Positions 23,633 to 35,606 of a DNA stretch of 64,000 nucleotides are shown here, one piece after another; position 1 is the first letter of the stretch; each line of letters begins with the position of its first letter. Both the position numbers and the translations under genes were made by a program. The DNA comes from Phymorhynchus buccinoides. Lineage: Eukaryota > Mollusca > Gastropoda > Neogastropoda > Raphitomidae. The stretch covers positions 13,590,367-13,654,366 of the forward strand of contig CM065690.1 of NCBI GenBank assembly GCA_017654935.2. The letters run 5' to 3'. The notes under the pieces were generated by a model. It did no database searches. It was not told where the DNA came from and worked only from the letters and a program-made list of their open reading frames with translations.

Positions 23633-23878
23633 TTAACCCTTTCACCGCCAATGTCGCATTTTAGCACCACACTGGTTTAACACCCTTGCTACTAAAAGGC
23701 ATGGAAGTTGAATCAGTTATCCAATATCCTTATGTTATTATTTTTGGGAGATAAGGAAAGGATTTATTTGATGCATGTCATTGGGGGATTCACAGTGCTG
23801 CAGATGCTAACTTTTTGTTACCTAGGTACGTTTGGTAGAAATTTTTGGCTGAAAAATGGCTGGTGGCGAAAGGGTTAA
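23633..23878. mobile_element. piggyBac-type MITE
   Basis: Same family as 20928-21169, TTAA at both ends, terminal repeats cctttcaccgcc and ggtggcgaaaggg. Confidence 0.85.
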
Positions 23879-24044
23879 TGGCATATTTATGGTATGTTTT
23901 TATGTATTCTATCAGTGTCCACAACACGAAAGACCATTCTGAATTATTTCTTTATTTAATTGATTGGGTTTTTTTTTAATAAAAGAAACAGAGGCAAAAT
24001 TCTGACTTCTAGATCTGATTTCTGCAAATGATCTATATTGAATG

Positions 24045-24286
24045 TTAACCCTTTCACCGCCAGCCATATTTCAGCCAAAAATGTCAATTAAATTTACCTG
24101 GGTAGATAACAAAATCCATCTGCAGTTTTGGGGATTCTTCTGTGACATATATAAAATAAGGTCTATCCTTACTTCCCAAAACTAAGACAGTAGTCTTTGT
24201 ATAATGGACCCCAATTTGATGCCATTTAGTGACATTGGTGTTAAATCACTGGTGCTAAAATGCGACATTGGCGGTGAAAGGGTTAA
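24045..24286. mobile_element. piggyBac-type MITE
   Basis: Same family, TTAA at both ends, with the interior tgatgccatttagtgac block. Confidence 0.85.
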
Positions 24287-24761
24287 ATTTGAAAGGACTA
24301 CAAAATCAAAACCACACAAGATAACTTGAATTCTGTTTCCTGCGCATTGGCCTCTGCAACTAGGCTTATTAACACCCTTGACAGTGAGAGTGAAGCCCTT
24401 GTTGGTCAGTGCTGACAAGGGCATTCACTCTTGCGAAAGGCAGCCATTTAGTGGCCTCAAATAGGGTTATTGGTGAGAGTTATGCCCTTGTTTGATCAGA
24501 ACCATCTTCCCCCACCCACCAAGGGCATTCACTCTTGCAAAAGGTGTTCTTTGCAGTAGCCATTAGACTAGGAATCTTTGCTACATCTAGTGAAAACAAA
24601 ATCTCAATTTGTGCTAAAACTCCATTATGTCTGTTTGACTTATTATGCACTATCACATATTGTTCATGATCACAACCGTTCATGAACGTCCAGTGATTGA
24701 CCAAGACAACGAATGCAATCCCTTGCGAGTTTTAAGCAACACGTAGCAAGCTGAAATCAGA

Positions 24762-25113
24762 CACTGTAATGGGAATAAGACAGACAACTGGAGAGTTACG
24801 GCGAGCCGGGCTGATAGGGTTATCGTTCGTGATCCCATTAACAATGGCGGCTCTATCCAAAGACTGGAATTTGAATCAACGTTGTTTTAAATACCAGATT
24901 CAAATTCGAGTGCTTGGGCAAACCCTTTTCTGTTTTCCTGAAGACAAAGAAAGGTAAGAAAGCTGCAAATACGACCAGAAAATCTATGAAACGTAACAAC
25001 CAGTGTTAGATTACTGCTGATGTTCATGGTTCAAGGGGGGCATAATCAGGGTTTCTGTCCTCACTAATATAGGGGGAGATGGCCGCTTGTCTGTCTTATT
25101 CCCATTAGTGTCT
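24762..25113. mobile_element. MITE with TIR cactgtaatgggaataaga
   Basis: cactgtaatgggaataagac at one end and gtcttattcccattagtgtc at the other, about 350 bp. Confidence 0.8.
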
Positions 25114-25357
25114 TTGCTGAAAATCTACATTTTGTAAGCGGTCTGTATCCCAATGGCAATCACAATTGATGTCTAAAACTCACAAAATTTCAGCAAAATC
25201 TGTTCATAATTTATATCCTAGCCTTTCATAGAAAAACAACAACCCAACTCTCTGTTCATTACATACCAGCTACGCTGTTATCAAAAGGATAAAAATCCCA
25301 ATAACCAAAAACTATTGATGAACTTCATTCTTAGGAGATGACCTAATTTTCCACCAA

Positions 25358-25576
25358 CTTCGATTGAACCCAGCCAAAAATCTCCATTAAATTATGTGGT
25401 TAGAGAACAAAATCCATCTACAGTATTGGGGATTCTTCTGTGACATATATAAAATAACTTATAAGGTCGAACCTTACTTCCCAAAACTAAGACAATAGGG
25501 TCTTTGGATAATAGACCTCAATTTGATGCCATTTAGTGACATAGGTGACATGCGATTTTGGCGGTGAAAGGGTTAA
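25358..25576. mobile_element. piggyBac-type MITE, one end lost
   Basis: Interior and right end (ggcggtgaaagggttaa) match the family; the left terminal repeat is degraded. Confidence 0.7.
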
Positions 25577-26362
25577 TGCATGGGTGTTACTCTTTCATTT
25601 TTACACCGATTTCAGTATTTTGAAGGTATCAGGCCACTTCTCCCCCGGCCATTTGCTCCCGGACACTTCCCCCGGGCCATTTGCCACCCCCGTTCCTGGC
25701 GGACATTTCCACCCTGGACACCCCCTCCCCTCCCCCCCCTGTGTGCGGCCTATGTCTGTCTTTTTCTACCTGTCTGTCTGTCTCTCTCTCACTATCTCTT
25801 ACTTCCCCCCCCGGGTGTGTGTGTGTGTGTTTGTCAGTCTGTCATCTGTCTTTTACATGACCATAATTATGCTGATAGAGACTTTATTGCTTTTCTTCTT
25901 CTGTTAGTCTTTTTGCACGTTTGTTTGTATCTGTCATCTATGTATTTTTAAAAAATTTCAAATGGTAGAGAGGGAGAGAAGAGATAGAGAGATACAGATA
26001 AAGAGAGACTCAGAGACAGAGGACACAGTCACACGCACATGCATGCACGTGCGCTCACAGACATACGTACACACACTCAGGGGCAAGAGAGAGTGAGAAA
26101 GAGACAGACGGACAGGTAGACAGAGACATAGACAGACCACACCTACACGACACACACACACGTACACACAGGCGGGGGGTCCGGGGGGGTCCAGGGGGGA
26201 AATGTCCGCCAGGAACGGGGTGCAAAAGTACCAGTGGGAAATGGACTGGGGGGCAAATGTCCAGGGGGGAAGTGTCCGGGGGAGAAGTGGCCTAGACCCA
26301 TTTTTAATCTTACCAGAAACTGAACTTGGGTTTTTTTCATTTGGGGGAGTTGCACCCATGTT
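25577..26362. mobile_element. TIR element catgggtg / gcacccatg with inverted GC-rich arms
   Basis: The left arm cggacacttcccccgggcc with ttcctggcggacatttcc is mirrored at 26205-26285. Between them lie ct-rich and ga-rich simple repeats. Fragments of this family occur at 2125-2240 and 17280-17340. Confidence 0.7.
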
Positions 26363-26806
26363 AATGTTATTCCTACCTTTTCTTTTCATAGTTCAACTCT
26401 TCAATTGAAAAGCAAACCTCACCATTAAAGCTGAGGTTACGACAACATTAACAATACCAAGAATCAATGCTCTTAAATAATAGGAAAGATACAGCCCCAC
26501 AAAAAAACACCCAGATTGAAAAGAAACATGAGGATCAACAAGGGCTTAACTCTTGCCGTCAAGGGCATTAATAACACTACTTGCAGAGGTCAATAGGAAA
26601 GACATCCCACCCCTTGTAAACAAATTTGTTTTTCATAAAAAAGTCTGTTGGCAGATGTGAATCAAATTGTTCAGTAGGGTGGGGGTGAAGGGACTAGTCC
26701 ACTATACAAAATGCTAGTAATAGTAAATTGGATTTAGCAACGAAATGCCATCAGCTCTACTGGTTTAACTTCCGCGCAAACTCACTCAATCTTTCCTGTT
26801 TTTATA

Positions 26807-27049
26807 TTAACCCTTTCACCGCCAATGTCGCATTTTTGCACCACAATGATTTAACACCCATGTCACTAAAAAGGCATCAAATCAGGGTCTTATCCAAAGA
26901 CCCTATTATCTTAATTTGGGGAGGTAAGGATAGGCCTCGCTTTAAATATGTCACAAAGGAATCCCCAATATTACGACAGATTTGTTTCTCTACCCAGGTA
27001 AATTTAATGGACATTTTTGCTGAAAAATGGCTGGCGGCGAAAGGGTTAA
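26807..27049. mobile_element. piggyBac-type MITE
   Basis: Same family, complete, TTAA on both sides. Confidence 0.85.
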
Positions 27050-27425
27050 AATTCATTTGGAAAAAAAAGATCGAGATTGATGAAAAACAGCCGCTTACTA
27101 TAGGTTGTGCTGTTTGAGGACTCAATGACAGACATAAAACACTTGGAATCGAAGAACACAGAGACACTCAGTAGATATTATCTGCAGCCGATAGGAAAAT
27201 CCTATTTACAGACGGCAAAGTACGTGCCCTTTGATGAGAAGGTGAAGCCGAAATTTCGTTGGAAACAACGGCGAGGTGCTTTAAGCTTAATGCTCGCTTT
27301 TTTTTCCTTTAGCTTGTCATTCTCGGGGCCACTTTCGCGTGCATGTTTTGAACGTCTGCCATTTTTTTAACTGGGTTGTGTGCAGAGAAAAAGTTGCCCG
27401 CTCTAGTGTCAAACAGCATGAAAGA

Positions 27426-27612
27426 GGTTGTGCACATGCGTAAAATTACAGGTGGAAAACTATCCAAACTCGTCCGGTGAAGGTTACAAACTTGTGAACA
27501 GTGAAAACTGCGGACCCACACATTGTGCACATGTGTAAAATTACAGGTGGAAAACTATCCAAACTCGTCCGGTGAAGGTTACAAACTTGTGAACAGTGAA
27601 AACTGCGGACCC
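27426..27612. repeat. Two-copy tandem repeat (about 92 bp)
   Basis: gtgcacatg..gtaaaattac, then ggaaaactatccaaactcgt, occurs twice in direct order inside the long exon 14-15 intron. Confidence 0.85.
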
Positions 27613-27911
27613 ACCCACACATGGATTTGGCACGTGATCAAATTTCATTTGATCGATGCTTTAACTCAATCTTGGCATTCATTGAGTCGAGCAGCACTAT
27701 GTGGTAAGCGGGCTGTTTTCTCATCATTCTTGATCTTTATGAAAATGAAGCTGGATATCAAAACAGAGAGATTGCGCAAAAGTTAAGCGAGCAGAACCGA
27801 CGTTATCATTCGATTGCAGGGAGGCCCAAACTTACTATTTGTTGTTGCGAGTTAGTCGTTTCTGACCATGACTGCCAGATAGCAGAGGGGGGCAGATACT
27901 ATTCCGGCGGG

Positions 27912-28640
27912 ATGGGCAAGTTTATAGTGGAGAAGCCTTGCCCAGGGTACATCCCCACTCTCGGCCAAAAGGATATGGACTGCTGGCGTTGGGGAAGGTC
28001 CCCAAAGGCCAAGCAATCCCATTGGCTGCAGCACCAGAGCCGGTGCCAGGGCCTCCTCGTTCGAGTCATAGTCTTCCACGAAAGACTATGTTCAATTAGA
28101 CCCTTCCTGACTGAAGATGCCACAAAGACACTTGTCACTTCCTGTATTCTGTCTAGATTAGATTATTGCAATGCCCTCCTCCTAGGCCTACCTACCTCTC
28201 TCCAACCTCTTCAACGTGTTCAAAATTCTGCTGCACACCTTGTATTCAGAGTACCAAAATGGCACCATACATTAGATCTTTTAATGAAACTACACTGGCT
28301 CCAAATCGAATACCGAATCAAATACAAATCTGCCTGCCTCTGCTACAAAATCGTTACAAAAGACGCACCAGCCTGCCTTTGCAACCTTTTCCAGATCTAC
28401 GTTCCTGCCCGTAGCCTTCGTTCTTCCTCTGATGACCGTATTTTTCAAATTCCCTCTTACCATCGGAAACAACACGGCTCCAGAGCATTTTCAGTTTCAG
28501 CTGCTACTCTAGAACTCACTCCCTTTCAGCCTTCGTCATGCCAAATGCTATGCAACGTTTAAGTCTGCTCTGAAAACACACTACTTCAAACTGCAGCTGC
28601 AGAGTACATAAAACTTAGAAATATTGCCAGCCACTCTATC
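27912..28640 (+). mobile_element. Non-LTR retrotransposon (CR1/L2-type) 3' fragment
   Basis: The open frame from about 28085 shows the end of a reverse transcriptase: SRLDYCNALLLGLPT, LQRVQNSAAHLVFRVPK, LHWLQIEYRIKYKSACLCYK, then RSLRSSSDDRIFQIPSY. These are the hallmarks of the CR1/L2 group. It is 5' truncated, and a small deletion near 28505 shifts the frame, so it is dead. A TG-rich microsatellite and an att-rich 3' tail follow to about 29130. Confidence 0.85.
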
Positions 28641-28990
28641 TGTCCATCTTGTTATGTGTATGTGTGTCATCACGTGTTCTGTGTGTGCTCGCGTGCGTGT
28701 GTCTGTGTATGTGTGCGTGCGCACGTGTGTGGTGTATGTGTGCATGCGCATGTTTGTGTTGTGTGATGCGTTCATGTAGGCCCCTATATGAGTATGCATG
28801 CATGGTGTGTATGTGTGCGTGCGTGCTTGTGCTGGGTGTGTGTGTGTTGTTTTTGTGTGTATGTTGTTGTGAATATTATGTTGTTATTTCATGCTTGTGA
28901 ATTGTGTGACAATGCATATGTGTATAAGGCCTAGTAGTAGTGGTGGTGGTAGTAGTGGTAGTGGTAGTCACAGCAGTTGTTGTTGCCGAT
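28640..28990. repeat. TG/GTGCG-rich microsatellite
   Basis: Long tgtgtgcgtgcg-type simple sequence following the LINE fragment, then a gtagtggtg run. Confidence 0.85.
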
Positions 28991-29265
28991 TGATACATGT
29001 ATTGTTTTTGTCTGCTGATGTTATTGGATTTTTGTTTCATGTTTTTATTTTATTTCATTTCAATTTTCGCCTTGTAGCCTACATAGTAGGATGGGCGCTA
29101 TATACATTTTCCTTATTATTTATTATTATTAAGGCTAAGCTGTAGCATGATATTCCAATACTGTAGAATATTATTTATAATACAGCTCTCATTTAGTATT
29201 GGCCCTTTCTACAGGCTGATGTCAACCAGTGATAAAAGCCATTTGAGTAAAGGGCCTTAAATTAC

Positions 29266-29337
29266 TACAGTGAAACCTCCCTTATAAGACTCCCTCCCAC
29301 ATAAGACCTACTTCTCAGAGACAGAGGTTTCACTGTA
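29266..29337. mobile_element. Minimal pogo-type MITE (72 bp)
   Basis: TA-cagtgaaacctcccttata ... gaggtttcactg-TA; almost nothing but the two terminal repeats. Confidence 0.8.
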
Positions 29338-29423
29338 TTACTAGTGCTACTAACAGTAGTCTAGTCGAGCTAGTCCACACCCACCCCACCCCAACATTTT
29401 GATTCATATTTGCCAACATACTT

Positions 29424-29651
29424 TTAACCCCTTGACTACCAGAGAAAATCAAAGACAAAAACATTGTACAAATCATGCCATGAAAAAGACAACTGATAGA
29501 GCCAATCTGGCAAAATGGTCTGGGGATATTACTCTCTTCACTATGTTAGAGCAAAAACCAGCATATCAGAGTTGTTCCTCTTCATCTGATGACATCATCA
29601 GTGATGTCAGCACCTCAGTATCTAATACGTTAGTGGAAGTCAAGGGGTTAA
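29424..29651. mobile_element. piggyBac-type MITE, second subfamily
   Basis: Ends TTAACCCCTTGACTACC and GTCAAGGGGTTAA; different interior from the CCCTTTCACC family. A truncated relative starts at about 53591. Confidence 0.8.
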
Positions 29652-29727
29652 AGAATGGGAAAAAAGAGAAGAAAACCCCCAACTAATTGCTTGAGTAAAG
29701 CATCACTACTGTTGCCTCTTTCTCTTC

Positions 29728-30276
29728 TACAGACAAACCTCTATTTTAAGACTTCCAAAATGTCCGGAAAAATCGGTCGTAAATTGGAGGGGTCGTATGA
29801 CGGAGGTTTTCACTGGCAGCCGTAGAAAGAAAAAGTTCAGCACAGTTCATACTCTCTTCTTCATGCACACATACAATGACATTTTAAAACTGGATTTGGG
29901 TCTTTCCAACTCCATAGGATTGTGCAATCGATATTAGTTTCACTTTGCCGACTTCTGTTAATCACCTCCACTCTCGTCCAAAGTCAGTGGTTTTCTTTTT
30001 CAAAGTCAGTGGTTTTCGTGCTTTTCCTACGCTCTCCGCCATCTTTTCTACAACAAGGGAAGCGACTCCGCTTTCAGGCCCTTGACCGTGGTTGTTTCCC
30101 TTTGCTCAAAGTCTATGCAGACTACAGCAACGGTCGTAAAAACCAACAAAATGGCGGTCGTAAGTCGCGTTTTAGAGGAAGTCGTTTAAGAGAGGTCGTT
30201 TACATAGTAAAATGCATCCGTGCCAACAAATCCGGTCTCAAATGAGAGGTGGTCGTAAAATAGGGGTTTGTCTGTA
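29728..30276. mobile_element. Pogo-type MITE (cagacaaacctct family)
   Basis: TA-cagacaaacctctatttt at one end and aaaataggggtttgtctg-TA at the other, about 550 bp, non-coding. Confidence 0.8.
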
Positions 30277-30344
30277 CTACTTTGCCCCAACATGGGTCAT
30301 ATTAGACCTAGTAAAGGTTAAAAAAAAAAAGGGAGATTCCACAA

Positions 30345-30735
30345 TATTTCTAGTATATCATCGGTTAAATTTTTATTTTATTTTTAGTTAGATACATAGT
30401 CAGCATTCTAATTTTTCCCCGCCACCTTCCACCAAAAGCTCGTATCTCGAACGACTTTCTATCTGGGGTAAATGAGGTTGTGAAAATAGACGAAAAACTC
30501 GTAAAATTCAGATCTAGTTAAGGACAAAAACCTCGTATCTTCGTTCTTTTCAAGTCTTAAAAAAACCCAACTTTTCAGTAATTTTAACAAAATGCAGGAC
30601 TAAACTAGCAATGTCTCGAACAACATATTCATCATAGTTAATCACGCAGTTAATTTTCAAAACAGTTCATATCGTTTTTCTCAAAACTACCAAAATTGAG
30701 ATACAAGGTTTTTGAATTTCACTGACAATATTGTA
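30345..30735. mobile_element. MITE, same family as 4737-5155
   Basis: Shares the aaagctcgtatctcgaacg and gagatacaaggtttttgaat blocks; ends partly decayed. Confidence 0.7.
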
Positions 30736-31229
30736 CTGTTCTAGTGTTTAAAGGCAGAAATACATTATGCTTAAATCGACATCAGAATCAATTGAAAATA
30801 AAATTCACGTCATAATGTGCAAAGCTGATATTTTATACCAAATAAAAGTGAATCTTATAAAATAAAAATAAAGTGAATCAGACAGGTATTCACAATTAAC
30901 TGTGATCTAATGTTTATTATTTTGAATATATCGTCGTGATTTTTACCACAATATCGATTGTACACATTTCAATTCAGATTGTACAGGTGGTTTTTTTAAC
31001 CCCAATTGTACGCATAAGCAGTTTTAGGGGTAAAGAAAAGTCTGGGGTTACATATTTTGCTCTTTCTTAAAAATGCTGTGTGACGCCGTGTGTAGTTTTC
31101 TTATGCAAAATACTACCAGTCTCTTCCTTTTGTGAAGACAATACATTTTGCAGGCATGAAAGTGGATGAAGATAAAAAAAGGAGATTTTTTCGGCCGAGA
31201 AATCCTTCCACCCGGATTTTCACCTAACG

Positions 31230-31241
31230 TCGGAAGTTTTG

Positions 31242-31279
<38 letters not shown>

Positions 31280-31500
31280 GGGGCCCAGAACGTTCCCCAA
31301 AACATTTTTTCCAGCACAAACATCTTTCAGGCATCAAAGAATGAGATTTTTTTTTCAGCCGAGAAAAATCCTTCCACCCGGATTTTCACCTAACGTCCGA
31401 TGTTTTGTTGACGGGGGTGGTGGTGGTGCACAACGTTGCCCCAAATTTTTTTCAAACCACCTTTTCACCTACCTCACGTCACAAGTTTTGTTCAGCGAGG
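31230..31500. repeat. Poly-G tract and repeated block
   Basis: A G run of about 36 at 31243-31278. A ccacccggattttcacctaa...gttttgttg block occurs on both sides of it. The region 30740-31970 otherwise shows no gene. Confidence 0.7.
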
Positions 31501-31976
31501 AGGGGGAATAATCTATTCCGAAAATTTGGTCGGTAGCCTTCCACCCACATTTTCCTAACATCGCTACTTTTGTTGAGCGGGAGCTACTCATTTCGCCTTC
31601 CTTCGCACAAATGAAGCGAGTGAGCTAAAGCGACTTCCGGTTAACCAGTTTGAGAATCGCCAAATAGAGACTTGTAGATATAAGAATACGGCAAGATCGG
31701 TCCTTTACGCAGACATTTTTTTTCTTCCCGCGGAAGTTTTGCAAAATCGCGCCGCGAAATGCGGAATTCTTTCATGCCTGATTTTGTGAAGACAATACCT
31801 TTTTTGGCATCTAAAAGATAACCAACACGCACTGCACAACTTAAATCATTTATTTTTTAATATTTTTTACATTGCATATAGTCCCGTCAACAGCAATGGT
31901 TTTCTTAGGACTGTCACCGCAGTAAAAATCACACGTCAACGACATCCTACATGTATTTACTTTACAAATTCCCCTG

Positions 31977-32290
31977 TGGGGATACCGGGGGTCTTTTGTA
32001 CAAATAGTTCCCCCACCTTCTGGAAGTTCTGTGCTTGTAACTTCCTCTCTAATTCTGTCACTCTCTTTGACTCCGCCTTTTTCCTTTGCTTACTGTCACC
32101 TGCTATATTTCTGTCTTACTGGTCCATTCTCCTGCCTTTTTTCTATAAATTCTGAACGAAGATTTCTTCAGCCGAAGTCGGACATGCTGGGCCTAACTAT
32201 TTCTTAGTAAGGCGCATAACGGCAGCATGAAGCATCTATGCTCATATGACAGGAAACTGTTTGAGCGAGCAAAGAAGAAGAAGAAGACGA
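31977..32290. mobile_element. Interspersed repeat with (gaa)n end
   Basis: Same family as 3826-4100, complete with the ggggataccgggggtctttt start and a (gaa)n tail. Confidence 0.6.
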
Positions 32291-33317
32291 CTTTACAGAC
32301 AACCAACCTGAAAAAAATTACAAAAACATCGCTTTATTTCCATCACATACACAACGGACATCATTTAGGCCATGGATTTCAAACATGACCAATTTCTGCT
32401 TCAATATAATCACAATCAAAACACAATAGAAAAGAAAACGCAATAATTTCCAATTAGCACCGTATGACCAACATTGAATCAACTATCAAACCACCACTGG
32501 TATTTTTGCTGGTTGCTCCTGTTCATATTTTCTAAACAAATTAAAAAATCATATGAGTATTCTTACTCTCTATAAACTTTCTCCCAAACAACTTTATGAA
32601 CTGTCTGAAAAAAGCACAAAAACACACTTCAAGATGAAAATCCATGTCTGACTTATAGTAATGAACAACAACCACAACAACCTGTTGATCTAGTATTCCA
32701 AAGTTGTGTGTGTGTCTGTGCTAGTTACAAACTCCAAATATTTTTGAAGCAATGGAGAGAAAAAAAGTATTAAACTTAATGTTCTTGCTATACACAAAAA
32801 CAGTACCAAGTCCTTTTACATTCAGACTTTTAATGTACAACAAAAGGCAAAAATACACTAAATCCCACAAACTGGGAAAAATGAAACGTACGTCCCAAAC
32901 ACTCTTGTTTTGCAATGCAGCGAATGAAAGAATGTAATAGAATCCTCAAAGTGAAGAAGAAGAACAACAACAAAATCAACTCCCAAACACTTATACTCTT
33001 CCATAAAGATAACTGATGAAAAATAATTCACAGCCCCAAGCACCGAGAGCTCGCAATATCGAACTCGGAGGAAAAAAATGTATGTACTCCTTCCAACCCA
33101 TGTTCAGTCACTCGCAATTTTCTTTTTGTACAAGAAGCGCAAAATGCATAAATCTCAACGCGTTTCTGCAGTACAGAAGAGGAAAAACACAGTTCCAAAC
33201 AACGCATCCTTGGAATATTGAGCCTGGGCGAACATATACAAAGTAACATTTTTCTGTTTTCCTTGCAGAGGAGAGAAAGGTGTCGCAAGTCCTAAGATTC
33301 AAAACTTCTTGCAATAG

Positions 33318-33425
33318 AAAAAACCCACTGGAAAACACAAGTACCAACATTTTTAACTGCAGGGAAAACACAAGTACCAACATTTTTAACTGCGGGGAAA
33401 ACACGAGTCCCAACATTTTTTCAAA
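33318..33425. repeat. Three-copy tandem repeat (about 32 bp)
   Basis: gaaaacacaagtaccaacat with tttttaactgc, three imperfect copies. The surrounding 32300-33700 holds no recognised gene and few clear transposon ends. It is intron, or 3' UTR of the possible short isoform ending at 34262. Confidence 0.75.
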
Positions 33426-33715
33426 TATTTTTTACTGCCCCCCCAAAAAAAGTCGTCCAAAGATTCAAGCACTATGTTCTCAAGATATTGAAACTGTACA
33501 AAGCATACACAGTCTTAACATTTTTCTGCACAAGAAGGAAAAATGTACAGTCTTACAACACAATGCTTTCAGAAAAGAAAAGAAAAAACACATCAATGGT
33601 CCCAATGTGACTTCGGCAATGAAGAGGGGAAAACGCAAGAAACTCCAAACATTGTGTTCTTGCATTACTTTGGTTGAAAGAGTCTTTTATCCCATCTTTC
33701 TTTGGAGAACAAAAT

Positions 33716-33940
33716 GAACTACTGTATTTTACAGACTGTGAGGTCTCAAGAAAAAACGAGCTACTGTATTTTACAGACTGTGAGGTCTCAAGAAAAAATG
33801 AGCTACCACCGCCCCAAAGAAAAAAAAAATTGTACACAAAATTCAGATTTTGTTGTTAATAGTTTCTTACTATATTATCAGTCACATTGTAAGGCGCTGT
33901 ACTCATTCTTGGAAAGAAGGTATCGCCTTAGAGTCAGTAA
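33716..33940. mobile_element. Degenerate copy of the short TIR family with tandem start
   Basis: ctactgtattttacagactg occurs twice in tandem, then the typical ttcagattttgtt and aaggcgct blocks. It has lost a clean right end. Confidence 0.55.
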
Positions 33941-34311
33941 AATAGGCTTAGGCTTTGCGCACAGCACACGCAAAAACCTCATGCGCTTGTCCGCAAATAA
34001 GTAAAAGAGAAGTAAGCGGACGGGATAAGCGCGAGCGTTTCCGCGATACGCTTATTTTTCTTATTACGTTCTTGTATTTGCGGATAAGCCTCGCAAAGTT
34101 TTCCGCGTGCAATGTGCACAAAGTCGAAGTTATTATATTATCAGAGGAAATGAATCGAGGCCCAACATTCTGTCTGTTTGTGGGAAGATGCCTGAAGCCC
34201 TAAACATCAAGTTTCCCACACATTGCCCACGAAAAGCTGTAGGAAGGAAGGAGGGGGGGGCTCAGTCGAGTTCCGAAGGGATGCTGCAGCTGCTGTTGTA
34301 ATTGTCGTTAC

Positions 34312-34397
34312 CACTGTTGTCCACCCCCCCACTCTCCTCCTCCTCCGAGCCGGACTCCACAATCACGTTGTCCCCGTCGTCCACCTCCGCCATCACC
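34312..34397 (-). CDS. Tudor gene exon 14: acidic linker (possible alternative terminal exon)
   Basis: 86 nt if the GTAACG donor after 34312 is used: VMAEVDDGDNVIVESGSEEE then ESGGVDNS, joining exon 15 in phase to give ...NSEAARTMEGN. If the donor is not used, the frame continues another 16 codons to TGA at 34262-34264. A short isoform ending after three Tudor units is therefore possible. The phase match to exon 15 favours the long form; the donor is a middling match. Confidence 0.7.
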
Positions 34398-34796
34398 CTG
34401 AAACCGCAGCAAAATTGCATGGGTGCAACTTTTCCTGGTATACAAGGATTTCCTGTTTGTGAATTTTACCACAATTTTTGCATTCATTTGGTATATTCAA
34501 GTCACAGAGACTTATCTCTGAAATTTGAGCTGCTCTCCTCTGGAGAGTGCAGCGCCTACCCAATTTTTGTATGGGGGGCAGGGTGAGGGGGGGGGGGGGG
34601 GGGCAGACTTGGGGAAACCTAGCTATCAATTTGGCCATACCATACCAGACAGCGGGATTTCTCCCTGCTCTTACCGACTATGTCCCTTCTCTTTCTCCGT
34701 GTGTACAACTACCTGAAGCAATTAATCGGGTTTTCTTTCTGTCCACTCGGCGCAATTCTTCCCAAATTCTTAGCTCTCTTTTTCTTTCTTAACAAA

Positions 34797-35022
34797 TACA
34801 GTGGAACCTCCCTTATAAGACCTCATTTAGGATGATTTTTGAAGGTCTTATAAGGGAGGTTCCACTGTATTAGTTAAGAAAGAAAAATATCATTTTGGAT
34901 GATTTTTGAAGGTCTTAAAGTGAAGTAATTTTAATACAAAGAATGGCAGTGTCTCAGAGAAGTAGGTCTTATGTGGGAGGGAGTCTTATAATGGGAAGTC
35001 TTATAAGGGAGGTGCCACTGTA
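34797..35022. mobile_element. Pogo-type MITE with internal duplicated end
   Basis: TA-cagtggaacctcccttata opens it. A complete inverted end occurs already at 34850-34870 and again at 35000-35022, so it is a 75-bp minimal copy joined to a longer relative. Confidence 0.75.
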
Positions 35023-35440
35023 TATGTACCTCAAGTTCAAGTATACTTTAATATCTCCAAAAGAGAAATTCAGGTTAGGTGCAACAACATGACAGAGATA
35101 CAACATAACTGAAAGAACATTAATCAAACGTGTGAAACAAAATTATACCAACCAAATAATTATCATTAAAATTCATTACATCAACTTAGAAATGTGCACA
35201 TTTGAAACACAGAGAGAGAGAGACTGACTGACAGACAATGAAAGAGAGAGACTGATTGACAGACAATGCGAGAGAGAAAGAGAGAGAGAGAGAGAAATCA
35301 TCCTGTAAATTGAGTCCAACTTTACGCAAGAGCAACAAGTGGGCAAAGAAACTGAATCTAGAAAACTCGGTTATCTCTCCTATTATCTTCGAGAGGACAA
35401 GTGTGACTGTCTGATAATACAACAGAAAAGCGATATTTAC

Positions 35441-35553
35441 GGTTTAGGCACGACGATGAGTCCCTGGTCGACCAGTGGTTGGTAGGAGAGAACAGCGGCT
35501 TCATCCTGACTGTCCTGCTCACTGAACAACTCCACCGACAAGGGTTTCGTGAA
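35441..35553 (-). CDS. Tudor gene exon 13: end of Tudor unit 3
   Basis: 113 nt: FTKPLSVELFSEQDSQDEAA, VLSYQPLVDQGLIVVPKP, leaving two bases for the next codon. SVELF...DEAAVLSYQPLVDQGL matches the last strand and helix of the nuclease-like part (family pattern V-LYD, L-LV-G). Acceptor tgcag after a GT-rich tract, donor GTAAAT. Confidence 0.85.
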
Positions 35554-35606
35554 CTGCACGCACACACACACACACAGAGAAAACGTACAGAATTACTTGG
35601 TATTGT

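Noticed and set aside
28166..28414. Alternative frames inside the LINE fragment
   Set aside because: They overlap the reverse transcriptase frame and show no domain.
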